Part shown: positions 23,401-31,999 of the stretch, piece after piece | Layout of the letters: the number at the start of each line of letters is the position of its first letter | How positions within the stretch are numbered: the first letter of the stretch is position 1 | Source of the DNA: Siphonodentalium dalli | Taxonomy: Eukaryota; Mollusca; Scaphopoda; Gadilida; Siphonodentaliidae | Assembly (NCBI GenBank): GCA_032622095.1 | Contig: CP136061.1 | Span: 217,586,373 to 217,650,372 of the forward strand | Direction: 5' to 3' | DNA length: 64,000 bases | Program-made: the position numbers and the translations under genes | The notes under the pieces: generated by a model | What the model was told of the DNA's origin: nothing | What the model saw: only the letters and a program-made list of their open reading frames with translations | The model's database searches: none

Positions 23401-23896
23401 CAATGCCATAGAAGAAAAATGCTAATTTCAAGGGCTGTCGAAAATAGCTTTTGGCCTTTTGCTTTTGTACATCAACTGGCAACACAGAAATTCATACTAT
23501 TCGATTCAGTGCCAAATATTTTAAATTTTATATGGGTAGTTCAACTCTGCTACAATTTTGATAAAGGTTAAAAAAAAGCTATGAGCACAAAGATTAAGTT
23601 TCTTTTTGTTACCATTTCATTTGTCTATATGTTAAATGAACTTGAAAACACTTTAAATCTCCAAGAATCCGAACGCTTTTTCCTACAAAGCCTAACACAT
23701 TTGTTCTCTATAAAGTAACATTTGTGTCACACCAGATGTTGGAAGAGTTTCTGGGAAGAGATGGACACTTGAACTTTTGTGTACTAAAGTACATGTATAT
23801 AAATAAATTCTGAAATAAATTAACTTTAAAACTCACAGGAATTTCTTCAACAATGAATTTGTCAAAAGCAGGATGGGATAGCTTCAATTTTGCCAT
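17390..23896 (-). CDS. PFN4: Profilin-4 gene (PFN4)
   Basis: Minus-strand gene with coding exons 23837-23896 (putative leader), 23091-23219, 20654-20788, 19467-19572 and one of two last exons, 17982-18019 or 17390-17418. The core reads MNQLQNLLHDALISTDHVQH, SSVGFN|LYPDQVLSLLDAF, KNPPQTREEGVYFEEKNYK, CVRADKNSIYGKN|NKKGLI, LVKTVSLLLVATYTESMYPS, VCVEAVEKL|ADYFKEKG. This is recognisably profilin-4, not profilin-1/2/3: NP..REEGxYFxxKxYxCVRAD, LLVATYTExMYPSxCVEA and the DYxxxKG end are PFN4 signatures. From the ATG at 23207 the product is 128 or 132 residues depending on the last exon, matching the usual length near 129. PFN4 is a divergent profilin linked to sperm acrosome and flagellum formation in mammals and thought to bind actin weakly. 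All junctions are in phase. Confidence 0.93.
17466..17969. mobile_element. Family B MITE between the two PFN4 last exons
   Basis: TTAA at 17462-17465 and 17970-17973 bounds an element starting CACTTTCATGAGGATGAAGC and GGTGCAGCATTAAAGATCC and ending AGAATGCATTGGCACAGGG, TTTCGCAAAATTTCAAGGA. Its hairpins were replaced by a 375-bp insert (17530-17903). The same 117-bp host segment, with the PFN4 last exon, flanks it on both sides. Confidence 0.75.
17530..17903. repeat. Tandem repeat insert with G homopolymer
   Basis: Two units about 175 bp apart share CTTTTATTCCTACATTTTT, CACAGATATTTA.TACCAT and GAACCTGTGCAC (17606-17700 and 17779-17870). A run of about 11 G lies at 17548-17558. The TTATCCCC..TTTTT wording recalls long tandem repeats common in mollusc introns (inference). 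Confidence 0.6.
17982..18019 (-). CDS. PFN4: PFN4 last exon, proximal copy
   Basis: The acceptor is CTTTTTTAG with a good pyrimidine tract. The exon adds CT to complete the Ala codon and encodes DYFKEKGSKSK before TGA. Relative to the distal copy one C is lost near the end of the KEKGK codons, so the reading frame shifts and the C-terminus becomes GSKSK instead of GK. Being nearer to the upstream exon, it may be the default terminal exon. Confidence 0.7.
18218..18720. mobile_element. Family E element, copy 2, carrying a nested MITE
   Basis: Reads as the reverse complement of the 39537-39850 copy (GGAGAGCAATAACATTATAG, TGTACCGAAAGGTACG, ATTCATATTTATTATTTTAT) and ends AACTTGTTAGGAAGAGATA. A family A MITE (18453-18665) is inserted at its GGAAACTA|TATAAAAC site. 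Confidence 0.65.
18453..18665. mobile_element. Family A MITE copy 2 inserted in family E
   Basis: The foldback has CAGTAATGC and GCATTACTG ends and TA on both sides (18451-18452, 18666-18667). Removal of the element plus one TA restores GGAAACTATATAAAACTTG, as found in the empty site at 17050-17068. This directly shows TA target-site duplication. Confidence 0.9.
18742..19177. mobile_element. Complete family C hAT-type MITE
   Basis: Ends CAAGCCTTGAAATAG and CTATTTCAAGGCTTG, flanked by CCAAAGTG (18734-18741) and CCAAAGAG (19178-19185), a one-mismatch 8-bp duplication. Two internal palindromes (18775-18862 and 19055-19148) are separated by the spacer with GTTCACCCATTAGTCACCTC. It lies in the last intron of PFN4. 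Confidence 0.85.
19467..19572 (-). CDS. PFN4: PFN4 exon (VATYTESMYPS)
   Basis: The acceptor CTTTTCAG ends at 19573 and the donor CTGG|GTGAGT begins at 19466 (minus strand). 106 nt, phase 0 in and phase 1 out. Encodes NKKGLILVKTVSLLLVATYT and ESMYPSVCVEAVEKL, the most conserved C-terminal block of PFN4. Confidence 0.92.
19950..20205. repeat. Poly-C tract with two about 100-bp tandem units
   Basis: A run of C (about 19978-19992) is followed by two units sharing TCAATGAAATT.GGT, TTCACCAT.AT.ATGGCTTT (about 20048-20096 and 20146-20190). Non-coding, in PFN4 intron. Confidence 0.55.
20206..20653. other. PFN4 intron, no supported feature
   Basis: Nothing recognisable between the tandem units and the next PFN4 exon. 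Confidence 0.5.
20654..20788 (-). CDS. PFN4: PFN4 exon (REEGVYFEEKNYKCVRAD)
   Basis: The acceptor TTCTTCTTCCAG precedes 20788. The donor is AAAAAT|GTGAGT at 20653. A competing donor 8 nt earlier (TATG|GTAAAA) is rejected because it leaves phase 1 against a phase-0 acceptor. 135 nt, 45 codons, from LYPDQVLSLLDAF to SIYGKN. Confidence 0.93.
21276..21420. mobile_element. Family A MITE copy 3, right end lost
   Basis: Starts TA|CAGTAATGCCC and proceeds through the palindrome centre (GAAAGCTCTCACTGAGAGCT). It breaks off at CCATATTTCC where the family G sequence begins, so about 65 bp of the right arm are missing. Confidence 0.8.
21432..21662. mobile_element. Family G TTAA-flanked MITE
   Basis: TTAA at 21428-21431 and 21663-21666. 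The right end TAATTAGTAAAGAAAGGG is the clear match to the family; the left end CACTCTCC is degraded. The body shares AAAGTATACATTGGAATGG and TATGAACATTTCCTAAG with the copies at 15401 and 27296. Its right TTAA is also the left TTAA of the next element. Confidence 0.7.
21667..21903. mobile_element. TTAA MITE with GAGTGCCAGG termini and hairpin module
   Basis: Bounded by TTAA (21663-21666 and 21904-21907). Inverted ends CCCTTTGAGTGCCAGG and CCTGGCACTCAAAGGG. Inside lies one hairpin of the shared module (21713-21781) with tip CGACC-ATA-GGTCG, followed by a poly-T tract. PiggyBac-type by ends and target. Confidence 0.85.
22180..22565. repeat. Two about 165-bp tandem units (family M)
   Basis: Units share ATTTGAACTTGTCC/ATTCCAACTTGACC, TTGTGATTAAAC.ACATA, AAGTTTT.AGTT and AGTTATTATC/AAGTTATCATC. 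The same family recurs at 29.3-30.0 kb. Non-coding. Confidence 0.6.
22615..23057. mobile_element. TA-flanked MITE with TGTGACCCGCC ends carrying the hairpin module
   Basis: Inverted ends of about 48 bp begin TGTGACCCGCCATATCAAAT and end ATATGGCGGGTCACA, with TA on both sides (22613-22614, 23058-23059). Inside are a collapsed hairpin (22668-22720) and a complete inverted hairpin (22942-23012) with tip CGACC-TAT-GGTCG. The element ends 33 nt before the last base of the upstream PFN4 exon, just inside the splice donor region. Confidence 0.85.
23091..23219 (-). CDS. PFN4: PFN4 exon with the family start codon
   Basis: The acceptor TTCTTATCACCAG precedes 23219 and the donor is TTCAAT|GTAAGC. 43 codons, phase 0 at both ends: DVVK then MNQLQNLLHDALISTDHVQH to SSVGFN. 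The Met at 23207 aligns with the start of known PFN4 proteins. The open frame continues upstream to 23339 but that part is intronic if the acceptor is used. Confidence 0.9.
23837..23896 (-). CDS. PFN4: Possible PFN4 leader exon
   Basis: ATG at 23896 is followed by 20 codons (MAKLKLSHPAFDKFIVEEIP) and a strong donor CCT|GTGAGT. It joins in phase 0 to DVVKMNQLQ, which would extend PFN4 by 24 residues. An in-frame TGA lies 36 nt upstream of this ATG. It could instead be a 5' leader exon with translation starting at 23207; I know no such extension in vertebrate PFN4. Confidence 0.5.
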
Positions 23897-24452
23897 CCTC
23901 TTCACAAATAGATCCAAATAAACTAGTCACCCTCTTTCCCAAACGAAAGAAAATTAGCAAATATGTTTAAAACTGTTGCAAGCCTTCTTGTCAATGTGTA
24001 TTTAAAAGGTTTGCTTTTCGGGCACAAACATGTCAAACAAAAGTAAATCTGAGTGGTTTGTTTTTTCCTTGAGTTTGAACCAGATCTAAGTACATAAGTC
24101 TGTGTCCAGTTGTCCACAATACTAAGATTAACACTAATCTGGGCGTCCAGTCTGATCAATTCAAGCTAATGCTTATGCACACACATGTATGTTGTTATAG
24201 TGGCTTCATATTTTTTTCTGGACACTGAATGTCATTTTTTAAAGGTCCTCCCTCAAGGCAATCGCAATGTGAATAGAAAATTATTGAAACCTCGCTGATA
24301 AAATAACAAATTACAATTACCTTATACAAATGATATGGTATCAGGATACCAGTATATCGCCTGAAACATACAGGTATAAAAGATCTCAATTTGAGGGGTC
24401 AAAATTTTGCTGTTACAAATAATCTGATGAGGAAATATGCAGCAAACCAAAA

Positions 24453-24985
24453 CAATCCTGAGTTTAGTGTGCTTGTCATTTGCAGAATGAGGTTCCCAGA
24501 GGGTGAATTTAGTGATGCTATCCCATATAGTGGGCTAGCATAACCAAATTCACCCTCTGGGGACCTCATTCTGCATGGCCTTATCTGCTATGGGAGACAT
24601 AGACTCAGATTGAAGTTCCCAAATGATGAATATTGTGATGCACACCCATTGGGAACCTCGATTATGCAATGTGTCGTCTGCCAATTTGAAGATATAGAGA
24701 AACTAAACTAAAAAAGAAATAGAATCTATGTGAAGAACTTTCTATAGAAATTTGATAATAAAGAAACTTTCCAGAGAAGATGAGTCATAAGCAGAATGAG
24801 GTCCCAGAGAGTGAATTTAGTGATGCTAGCCCACTAAATCCACCCTCTGGGAACCTCATTCTGCAAATGACAGGCACACTTAACTCAGGCTTGCACCACA
24901 ACTGATCATAACCAGTGTTATGCGGGCTAGCATCACTAAATTCACCCTCTGGGAACCTCATTCTGCAAAGTTAACTCAGGCTTGC
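24453..24985. mobile_element. Family C MITE with a duplicated right end
   Basis: The left end CAATCCTGAGTTTAGTGTGC and right end TTAACTCAGGCTTG (24893) enclose two palindromes (24482-24575 and 24795-24865). A second copy of the right end with its flank (CTTGCACCACAACTGATCAT) follows at 24925-24999, a tandem duplication of the terminus. The target duplication is weak (AACCAAAA / CACCACAA). Confidence 0.75.
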
Positions 24986-25109
24986 ACCACAACTGATCAT
25001 AATTGATCAATGTTATCTGTATTTTATAGTTACTGTTTGTTGCTGAATATGTAAACATACCTATGTAGTCGGTATATATATATATGGTATATGGTGGACC
25101 TCCAAGATG

Positions 25110-25577
25110 GACATCGATGGTAAACTAGATTTTTATAGACTTATCAAAAAAGATATCTCATTTGAAAATTACTTGCTATCACCAAACTCCACAAACGAAA
25201 TAGCAAAACTTACAGTTACGCATTAGTTCCCATTCACTTGCCTTTGAAACTGGACGTTATGTTCGCACGGTCAGCCCTCTTAATTCACATTGTTTGGCTT
25301 CGGCAATCTGCTATGGCAACTCTTTGCCAAAGAGGGACACACATATATATGCCCAGCATGTGCAAATGGCATTGAAGATGAAATCCACTTTCTATTTCAT
25401 TGTCCTTCCTATTCCGAATTACGATCACATCTTTTTCTTCATATTAATGATGTAACTGGCCAAAATTACACCACTGTAAACGACTCCCAGTTTTTGTTGG
25501 CTTTGATATCACAATTTGATAATAAATGCACTCCGAAAATAGCGGCATTTATCGACTCTGCATTTGCAAAGCGGTGA
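25110..25577 (+). pseudogene. LINE C-terminal fragment (RT tail zinc knuckle)
   Basis: Frame pieces KLDFYRLIKKDISFENYL, then LRISSHSLAFETGRYVR in a shifted frame, then CPACANGIEDEIHFLFHCPS with YSELR in a third. The order and the CxxC..EDExHFLFxCPxY pattern are the C-terminal end of many non-LTR retrotransposon polyproteins. At least two frameshifts; the RT and endonuclease are missing. It is a 5'-truncated dead insertion. Confidence 0.75.
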
Positions 25578-25879
25578 TTAATACTTGCAGGTGCACACAT
25601 CATCCATAATTCCCATATATGACACCAGCCAGGAGCATCACTATATTGGAAATCGCTGTCATCATGACATATTGTCAAATTATGTTCAAATATATGCTTG
25701 TGTTTTTGTTTGCTTGTTACAAAGGTAAAATTGTAATTGTCCACATTTGCCAACTTTCCACGTTGAATTTATGACAATGAACTAAACTAAACTACCGGTA
25801 AACTATATATGTATACCTTACTTTTGCAGTTGGTATTTGCCAACAATGACATCAACCAGTTGGAATCTCATCACTGGAG

Positions 25880-27048
25880 GATTATTGATAATGAAAATAA
25901 GAATGAATTCCTTCTGTTTTAATGTTCTTCGTGGTAATAATGGTTTAGCAGTTGTAAATGAGGAGAAATCAAAATTCTACAATGTCATCAGTGGGATTCC
26001 TCAGGGAAGCGTACTTGGACCCCTACTATTTGTCATCTATATAAATGACTTGCCAAGTTCAACAAAATCTGATGTCATGATGTACGCTGACGATACCAAA
26101 GTATTCAGAGAGCTAACAACACCAGACGACATGGAAACTCTACAACAAGATCTTAATGAACTACAAAAATGGTCTGATAAATGGCTTCTTCGTTTCCATC
26201 CTGAGAAATGTGTAATGATGAACATTGGAAAAGAAGGATATACTCCAAATTATACTTTGAAGGGAGTTGATGGAACAACCTACACACTGAAGCAGGTCGA
26301 CAGCGAGAAGGACATAGGCATCACCACAGATAAAAACTTAAATTTTGAACAACATATAAATGAAAAAGCACAGAGCGCTCAATCAGTGATGGGGATGATT
26401 AGAAGATCGTTTACACATCTAGATGAAGAAATGATGACGAAACTGTATAAAGGGTTGGTTCGACCAAGATTAGAGTATTCACAGCCAGCATGGAAACCAT
26501 ATTTGATCAAACACATCACCCAACTTGAGAAAGTCCAACGCAGAGCAACAAAACTAGTTCCTACTTTAAAACATTTACCATATGAAGACAGACTTGAAAA
26601 ACTAAAGATTCCCACCCTGCAATATAGACGACACAGAGGAGATATGATAGAATGCTACAAAATTTTCAATACATATGACCCGGAAGTAGCAAATATACTG
26701 ACACGGAACTCCGAATCCAAAACCAGAGGCCACAACTTCAAGCTGTTTTTAGAAGGGGCAACCAGAGACACAAGAAAACACACTTTTAGTCAGAGAGTTG
26801 TGGAGCCCTGGAACCAATTAGCAGAAGAGGTAGTCAACGCCGACAGTTTAAACCAATTCAAAAATCGACTAGATGATTATTGGATGGAACAAGAGGTGAG
26901 ACTTGATTTTAAAGCAAAATTGGGTTTGACAAGTTCACAGACGAGTCGGGCGTTAGATAGACTTAACAACATAGGGCCTGAATTTGGTGAATTCGGAGAG
27001 CCAGACACAGAAGACGTGGACATAGTGGTAGAAGCCAGCGTCCACTAA
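25880..27048 (+). pseudogene. 5'-truncated LINE reverse transcriptase (jockey/CR1-like group)
   Basis: A single open frame of about 390 codons starts in the second half of the RT: GIPQGSVLGPLLFVIYINDL (motif B), then MMYADDTKVFRE (motif C with both catalytic Asp), the thumb region LEKVQRRATKLVP, and a C-terminal tail ending at 27048. The endonuclease, fingers and motif A are absent, so it cannot act alone. The lack of stops suggests recent insertion. It has no promoter or start of its own; the residues before RGNNGLAVVNEEKSKFYNVI are not clearly LINE. Confidence 0.85.
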
Positions 27049-27295
27049 CAGCATAAGGTATCATAAGGTAACAAACTGGTAAGATTTTTCGGCAGTAATG
27101 ACTGTGAACACCATGTTTGTAGGGATGTCCAGACAATGTGATGCGGATCATAGCCAGTACAACAATCAGCGAACCGAATTAAGGCACTATTTTAAATTTA
27201 TTATCTGAACACCTCCACAGATAAATGAACAGGTCTATTAATTTATGGTATCCAGTTATTAAAGGGGTAATATGTTGTGTCATATTGTACTTTAA

Positions 27296-27575
27296 CCCCT
27301 TTCTTTACTAAATGGATTCTCCCACTCAATTATAAAATTATATACTGGAATGGTATATATTATTAACTTGGAGGAGTGTTCAGGTTATATAAGCAGACAA
27401 CAGACTGAAGAAAAGATAATACAAATACATAAGGATCCCTGTTCATTGGTGTGAAATGTTCACATAATAAGTTCAACAAATGACCTACCGTACTATTGTT
27501 GTTTGTTGGAACTTATTATCTGAACATTTCTTAAGAATTAATTTACTCATCAATGAGTATTTAGTACAGACAGGG
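27296..27575. mobile_element. Family G TTAA-flanked MITE, complete
   Basis: TTAA at 27292-27295 and 27576-27579. The ends CCCCTTTCTTTACTAAATG and ATTTAGTACAGACAGGG are imperfect inverted repeats. The body has AATTATATACTGGAATGGTA and GAACTTATTATCTGAACAT. Confidence 0.75.
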
Positions 27576-28080
27576 TTAAGACATTGTGCCATTACACATG
27601 TTTGGTGGTCAGGTAATCTCAATTTGGATTATCTGATCAAAGGGATTAACACACTCACCTAATCCAAAGGTCACTCAAGTTTCAAATATCCCAAGAAAGT
27701 GCTGCCCTGTAAAACAACATCATTGTGTGTTTATATATGTTTTGGTGACTGTGTGGCTATGATGAAATAACATGGCTTATGGTCAGAAGCTATATTTATA
27801 TATAAATCAAACAATTAATATACAACACTTTCATGTGACTGCAGGTCAGCTATGTGGCGGGAGATACATGTAGTTCTCGCTAAGAATCCAAACACTAGTA
27901 ATTCTTTTTTCAAATGACGATAATAGGCCACCTATTTACATTCAGCTACAACGTGGACATTACTGAATTCTCTAGTTGAGTGGTGGAATAATCAACAAGA
28001 TGGATTTTCATGAAAAATGTTACCCTGTAACAAAGGGATCATTTCTCCCACATTTAGAGGTATGTCTTTACTCTTGTTAA

Positions 28081-28327
28081 CCATTCCATAACTTGCGCTT
28101 CCTGCAATTTTGCAAAAAATCATATGCCAATGCAGTCTCTTGTAGGGAGCCTCGCATATACATGTATATAAGAGAATACATTGGCCTAACAATATTTACC
28201 TTGACCTTATAAGCCAGTGCATTCTCTTATATATACGAGGCTCCCTGTGGGAGACTCACATATATAAGAGAATGCACTGGCACAGGCTATTTAATGCTGC
28301 ACCAGCGCAGCTCCCATCATGAAAGGG
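28081..28327. mobile_element. Family B double-hairpin MITE
   Basis: TTAA at 28077-28080 and 28328-28331. First hairpin partly collapsed (28130-28183), spacer CCTAACAATATTTACCTTGA, second hairpin complete (28213-28282) with tip CTCCC-TGT-GGGAG, then GCTGCACCAGCGCAGCTCCC and ATCATGAAAGGG. The second hairpin uses CAGTGC/GCACTG, the first CAATGC/GCATTG-type arms. Confidence 0.8.
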
Positions 28328-28426
28328 TTAAACAACTCCATCATAGTCACTATTGTTCCCCTGGAGTTGAACTGGGGCCTTCTATAATTTTCTACAATTA
28401 ACATTTAGACCAAATACTGACACAGG

Positions 28427-28605
28427 TCCCCCAAAGCAAAAATTAACCCCACCCCCAATAATACTTAATCCTATAGATCTATAGGATTAAGTATTATTGG
28501 GGTGGGGTCAATTATTGTTCTGGGGACCTGTGATACTGGCATATATCAGTCATGACAACAAGGGCCGGACCTGTGATACTGGCATATATCAGTCATGACA
28601 ACAAA
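28427..28605. repeat. Perfect-arm palindrome plus 35-bp tandem duplication
   Basis: Arms ACCCCAATAATACTTAATCC and its complement meet at TATAGATCTATA (about 28446-28505); outer arms ACAGGTCCCC and GGGGACCTGT close it at 28427-28533. ACCTGTGATACTGGCATATA and following bases are then repeated twice in tandem (28527-28605). Confidence 0.75.
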
Positions 28606-29299
28606 AATAAATTGTTTATGTTGCATGTTTCTGCCATCTTTATAACTTAAATTTAAATTTGAAGGAATGGCAAATTAGACATATAATCCATAAATAGGAC
28701 CTTGTTTCAAAGAGCTCTAGAAATTTTTCCCCAAAACGGATTTTAGCCGATTTTGGATATGTTATTCCCCAGATTCTGCCCGACAAAATGACATCAAAAA
28801 CAGATTATTTTGTTGTAGATCCAATGTATCAACAACCAGACTAATGATCTGGTCATCCCGTACTGATATAGGACCACATTGAAAAACGTGACTGGCATTT
28901 CATGGCTTGACTGACATTATTTGTGACAGACATCAGAGGCCAGTTAAGTCCAACACATATAGTCAGGGTCACGTATTTTGAGTGTGTATAAAGTATGGTT
29001 GTTTTAATATTGTGCATTAGAATATTATAACAACAACAATCGCATTATTTCTATCTGACTTTACCTACAAAACTGAGTTCAATGAAATTAAAAAAAATTC
29101 AAAATGAGCAACAGCAGCAGAAATAACGATCCAAAATGTGATATAGCATGTATGTAACTTCTTAAATATATGTATATTGTACAGTTTTATCATTAGTAAA
29201 TGCTTATTATTTATTTACAGGCTACATTGGATATTTAACAAAAGGTCTACCAACCACAGTGTCCCCCGAAAACATGGCAAGTTGATGCCGCTTTGTTAA

Positions 29300-30060
29300 A
29301 GAAATTAAAAAAAATGTTGAATATTTTCTAAGTCGAAAAGGGTCAATAACTCCGTAAAAAAATATTTTTTCAGTCATCTATATACATGTTGCACATCTGC
29401 AATATGTGGGTAACAATACTCTGAAGTTTCAAATATTTACGATCAAAACTGTTGGAGGAGCTGATTACACCATGAAGGTACACTTATACAGAAAATTATA
29501 AATGTTTTTCAAAGTCGAAAGGCCCATAACTCTAGGAAAAATCATTGGATCAAACTCAAATTCGAACTTGACCTGTATCTTGATATGAACGACTCACAAA
29601 AAAAACGGAATTTTCAATTAAAAAGGCCGAACTTGAGTTATCATCCGGAAACCAAAGAAAAAACAAGAAAAATTGAATTTTCTAAGTCGAAAAAAGTCCA
29701 TAACTCTAGGAAAAATCATCGGATCAAACTCAAATTCGAACTCAACCTGTATCTTGATATAACTGATCCACATTAAAACAGTATTTGCAATTAAAGGATC
29801 CAAACTTGAGATAGCATCCGGAAACCGAAAAAAGTGAGAAATTTTCTAAGTAAAAAAAAAGTTGAAAAAAGGGAAATAACTCCATAAAAGAACATCGGAT
29901 CAAACCCAGAATTGCAGAGCACCGGTGTTCTTGGTTGAGACACCTACATACCAAATTTCAATCAAATCAGATGATCATTACTGGAGTTATAACTCCGGAT
30001 GGACAGACGGACGCATGCACGCATGGACGCGGCTGATTACAATAGTCCTCCAAAAATTTC
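29300..30060. repeat. Family M tandem repeats
   Basis: Repeated phrase AACTCTAGGAAAAATCAT.GGATCAAACTCAAATTCGAACT at about 29527 and 29701, with ATCATCCGGAAACC/GCATCCGGAAACC downstream of each, and TTTCTAAGTCGAAAA recurring from 29325. It ends near CGGATGGACAGACGGACGCA. ORFs on both strands through it are by-products of the repeat. Confidence 0.65.
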
Positions 30061-30197
30061 AGGGGACAATTAATAGCTTAATTTTTAAGCAGCTTAACAT
30101 TGACACAGCCTTTCATCACTAAAATGTCAAATAAGGCAAACATAAATCCTATTTTCATAAACTAGGATAACATTTAACTGTAAATTTATTTAAAGAT

Positions 30198-31800
30198 ACT
30201 GTATCTCTTCCTAAACACGTTTTGTATAGTTTCCGGGGGGAAAATGATAATGAAAGAGTCAATGACACTGTAGCTCAACTTGGAGAGGAGATAATCATAC
30301 ATTACAGTCAATGGAGCAATAAGGAATGCGGAAAGTTTAAGCGTTTAAGTAATACCAGGGGTTAACCCGAAGAGTCATATGAAGCTTGGGATCAATATTT
30401 GGATGAAAATAATTGGCAGTAGGGCATGCCAAAGTATTTAGAGATGCGATGAGTAAATAAAATCCAAGATGGCTGCCCGCAGCCATGTTTTTGTTTGAAC
30501 TTTGAATATCGTCCAAATTTGATAGTTCCAATCTAGAAGTGATACTGAACATGCCTGTAAATTCTAAAAACATTTCTCCATGTTTTTAATGAAATGTGAT
30601 CAAATATTTGATGGCTCCCATCTAGTGGTCACCACGAAGATCCATATGAAGTATTTGGTGACAATCAGATGAGTGATGTGGCCAGCAGTAAAATCCAAGA
30701 TGGACACTGAAGGCCATGTTTTTCAACAAAATTCAGAACAAAATTGATGGCTCCCATCTAGCAGTCACCCAAAAGATCCATATGAAGTTTGGTGACGATT
30801 AGATGAGGGTTGTGGTCTGTAGGGTGTGCCAAAGCATTTAGTCAGGCAAAAAGTAAAATTCAAGATGGCTGCCCACCATTACATTTAGATGTGATCCTAA
30901 ACATGCCTATTAATTTTCAAAACAACTCTCCAAAAAATGAAGGCTGCAGGGTGTGTCGATGGATTCAAATTTAAAATCCAAGATGGCTGCTGGTGGCCAT
31001 GTTTTAAACAAAAAATTTTATACTATTGATGGCTCCCATCTAGAGGTCACCCAAAGTTCCACATATAAGTTTGGTGATCTGATGTGTGATAAGGAATGTG
31101 ACCTGTTGGGCGTGTCAAAGGATTTAGTCACTGAAAGAGTAAAATCCAAGATGGCTGCCGGCACCAATGTTTTTCATCAAAAATCGTTCAAATTTTATAG
31201 CTCCCATCTGGAGGTGATCCTAAACATGCCTGTAATTTTAAAAATAATTCTCCGAAATATGTGGTCTGCAGGGTGTTCCGATTGATTCAAAAAATTTAAT
31301 CAAAGATGGCTGGTGGCCATGTTTTTTAATGAATTTCAGAAAAAATTGATGGCTCCCATCTAGAGCAAAGATCATATGAAGTTTGGTGATGATCGGATGA
31401 AAGATATGATGGACTATGGACGCCAACTCATGGCAATAGCTCAAACTTGTCTTTGTCATATGGAGCTAAAAATGACTTGAAGACAAACCTGTCCGGAAAT
31501 GCTTCTATCAATTAATATTGATTTTAATATCAACATTTTCTTATATAATGCGATAATCAATTGGAACATTTTTTCATAATATTTTTTAGAATTTAGAACA
31601 GACTGCGAACTCAGATAGAGATATCAGGAGTTATCCCGCTACAGACATTTCTGTGAGCCATAAAATGTCCTAAATTGATAGTATGGGTCATACCAGAAAA
31701 ATTAAATGATAGGAGCATTTCCAGACAGCGGTTATTTGATTCAAATTTATAATTTTATACCCAGGAAATTATATATATATAACTTGTTATAGGAAGCGAT
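30198..31800. mobile_element. Family E element with an internal family D tandem array
   Basis: Left arm TGTATCTCTTCCTAAACACG..TAGTTTCCGGGG and right arm TTATACCCAGGAAATTATAT..GGAAGCGATAGA frame the element. Between GGGGGAAAATGATA and CTGTCCGGAAATGCTTC lies the D array (30248-31440): about five units of CAAGATGGCTGC.., GATGGCTCCCATCTAGAGGT, ATATGAAGTTTGGTGA, ATGAGGG.TGTGGTCTGTAGG. Since copy E1 lacks the array, the array entered or grew inside E. Confidence 0.65.
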
Positions 31801-31999
31801 AGACTATCTTTAACTCTTCATCATGAATACTGGATTTAATATTTTCACTAATTTCATCTTCTGCCATGGAATTGTCTGCCAGTCTTTGAATTTTGAGAAA
31901 ATCAATGGCTACAAATGAATTATTCATGGGCAAATATATGACAATATCTCGTGATCTAGTTCTTGTTGGATCACCAAAGTTAGGCACTGGCAAGCCCAG

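Noticed and set aside
23361-23485. X-box for PFN4 around CAACTGGCAAC
   Set aside because: Only one half-site (GGCAAC) matches; the other half does not.
23923-24389. Minus-strand ORFs upstream of PFN4 as further exons
   Set aside because: No acceptor/donor pair in phase with 23837-23896, which already begins with ATG after an in-frame stop.
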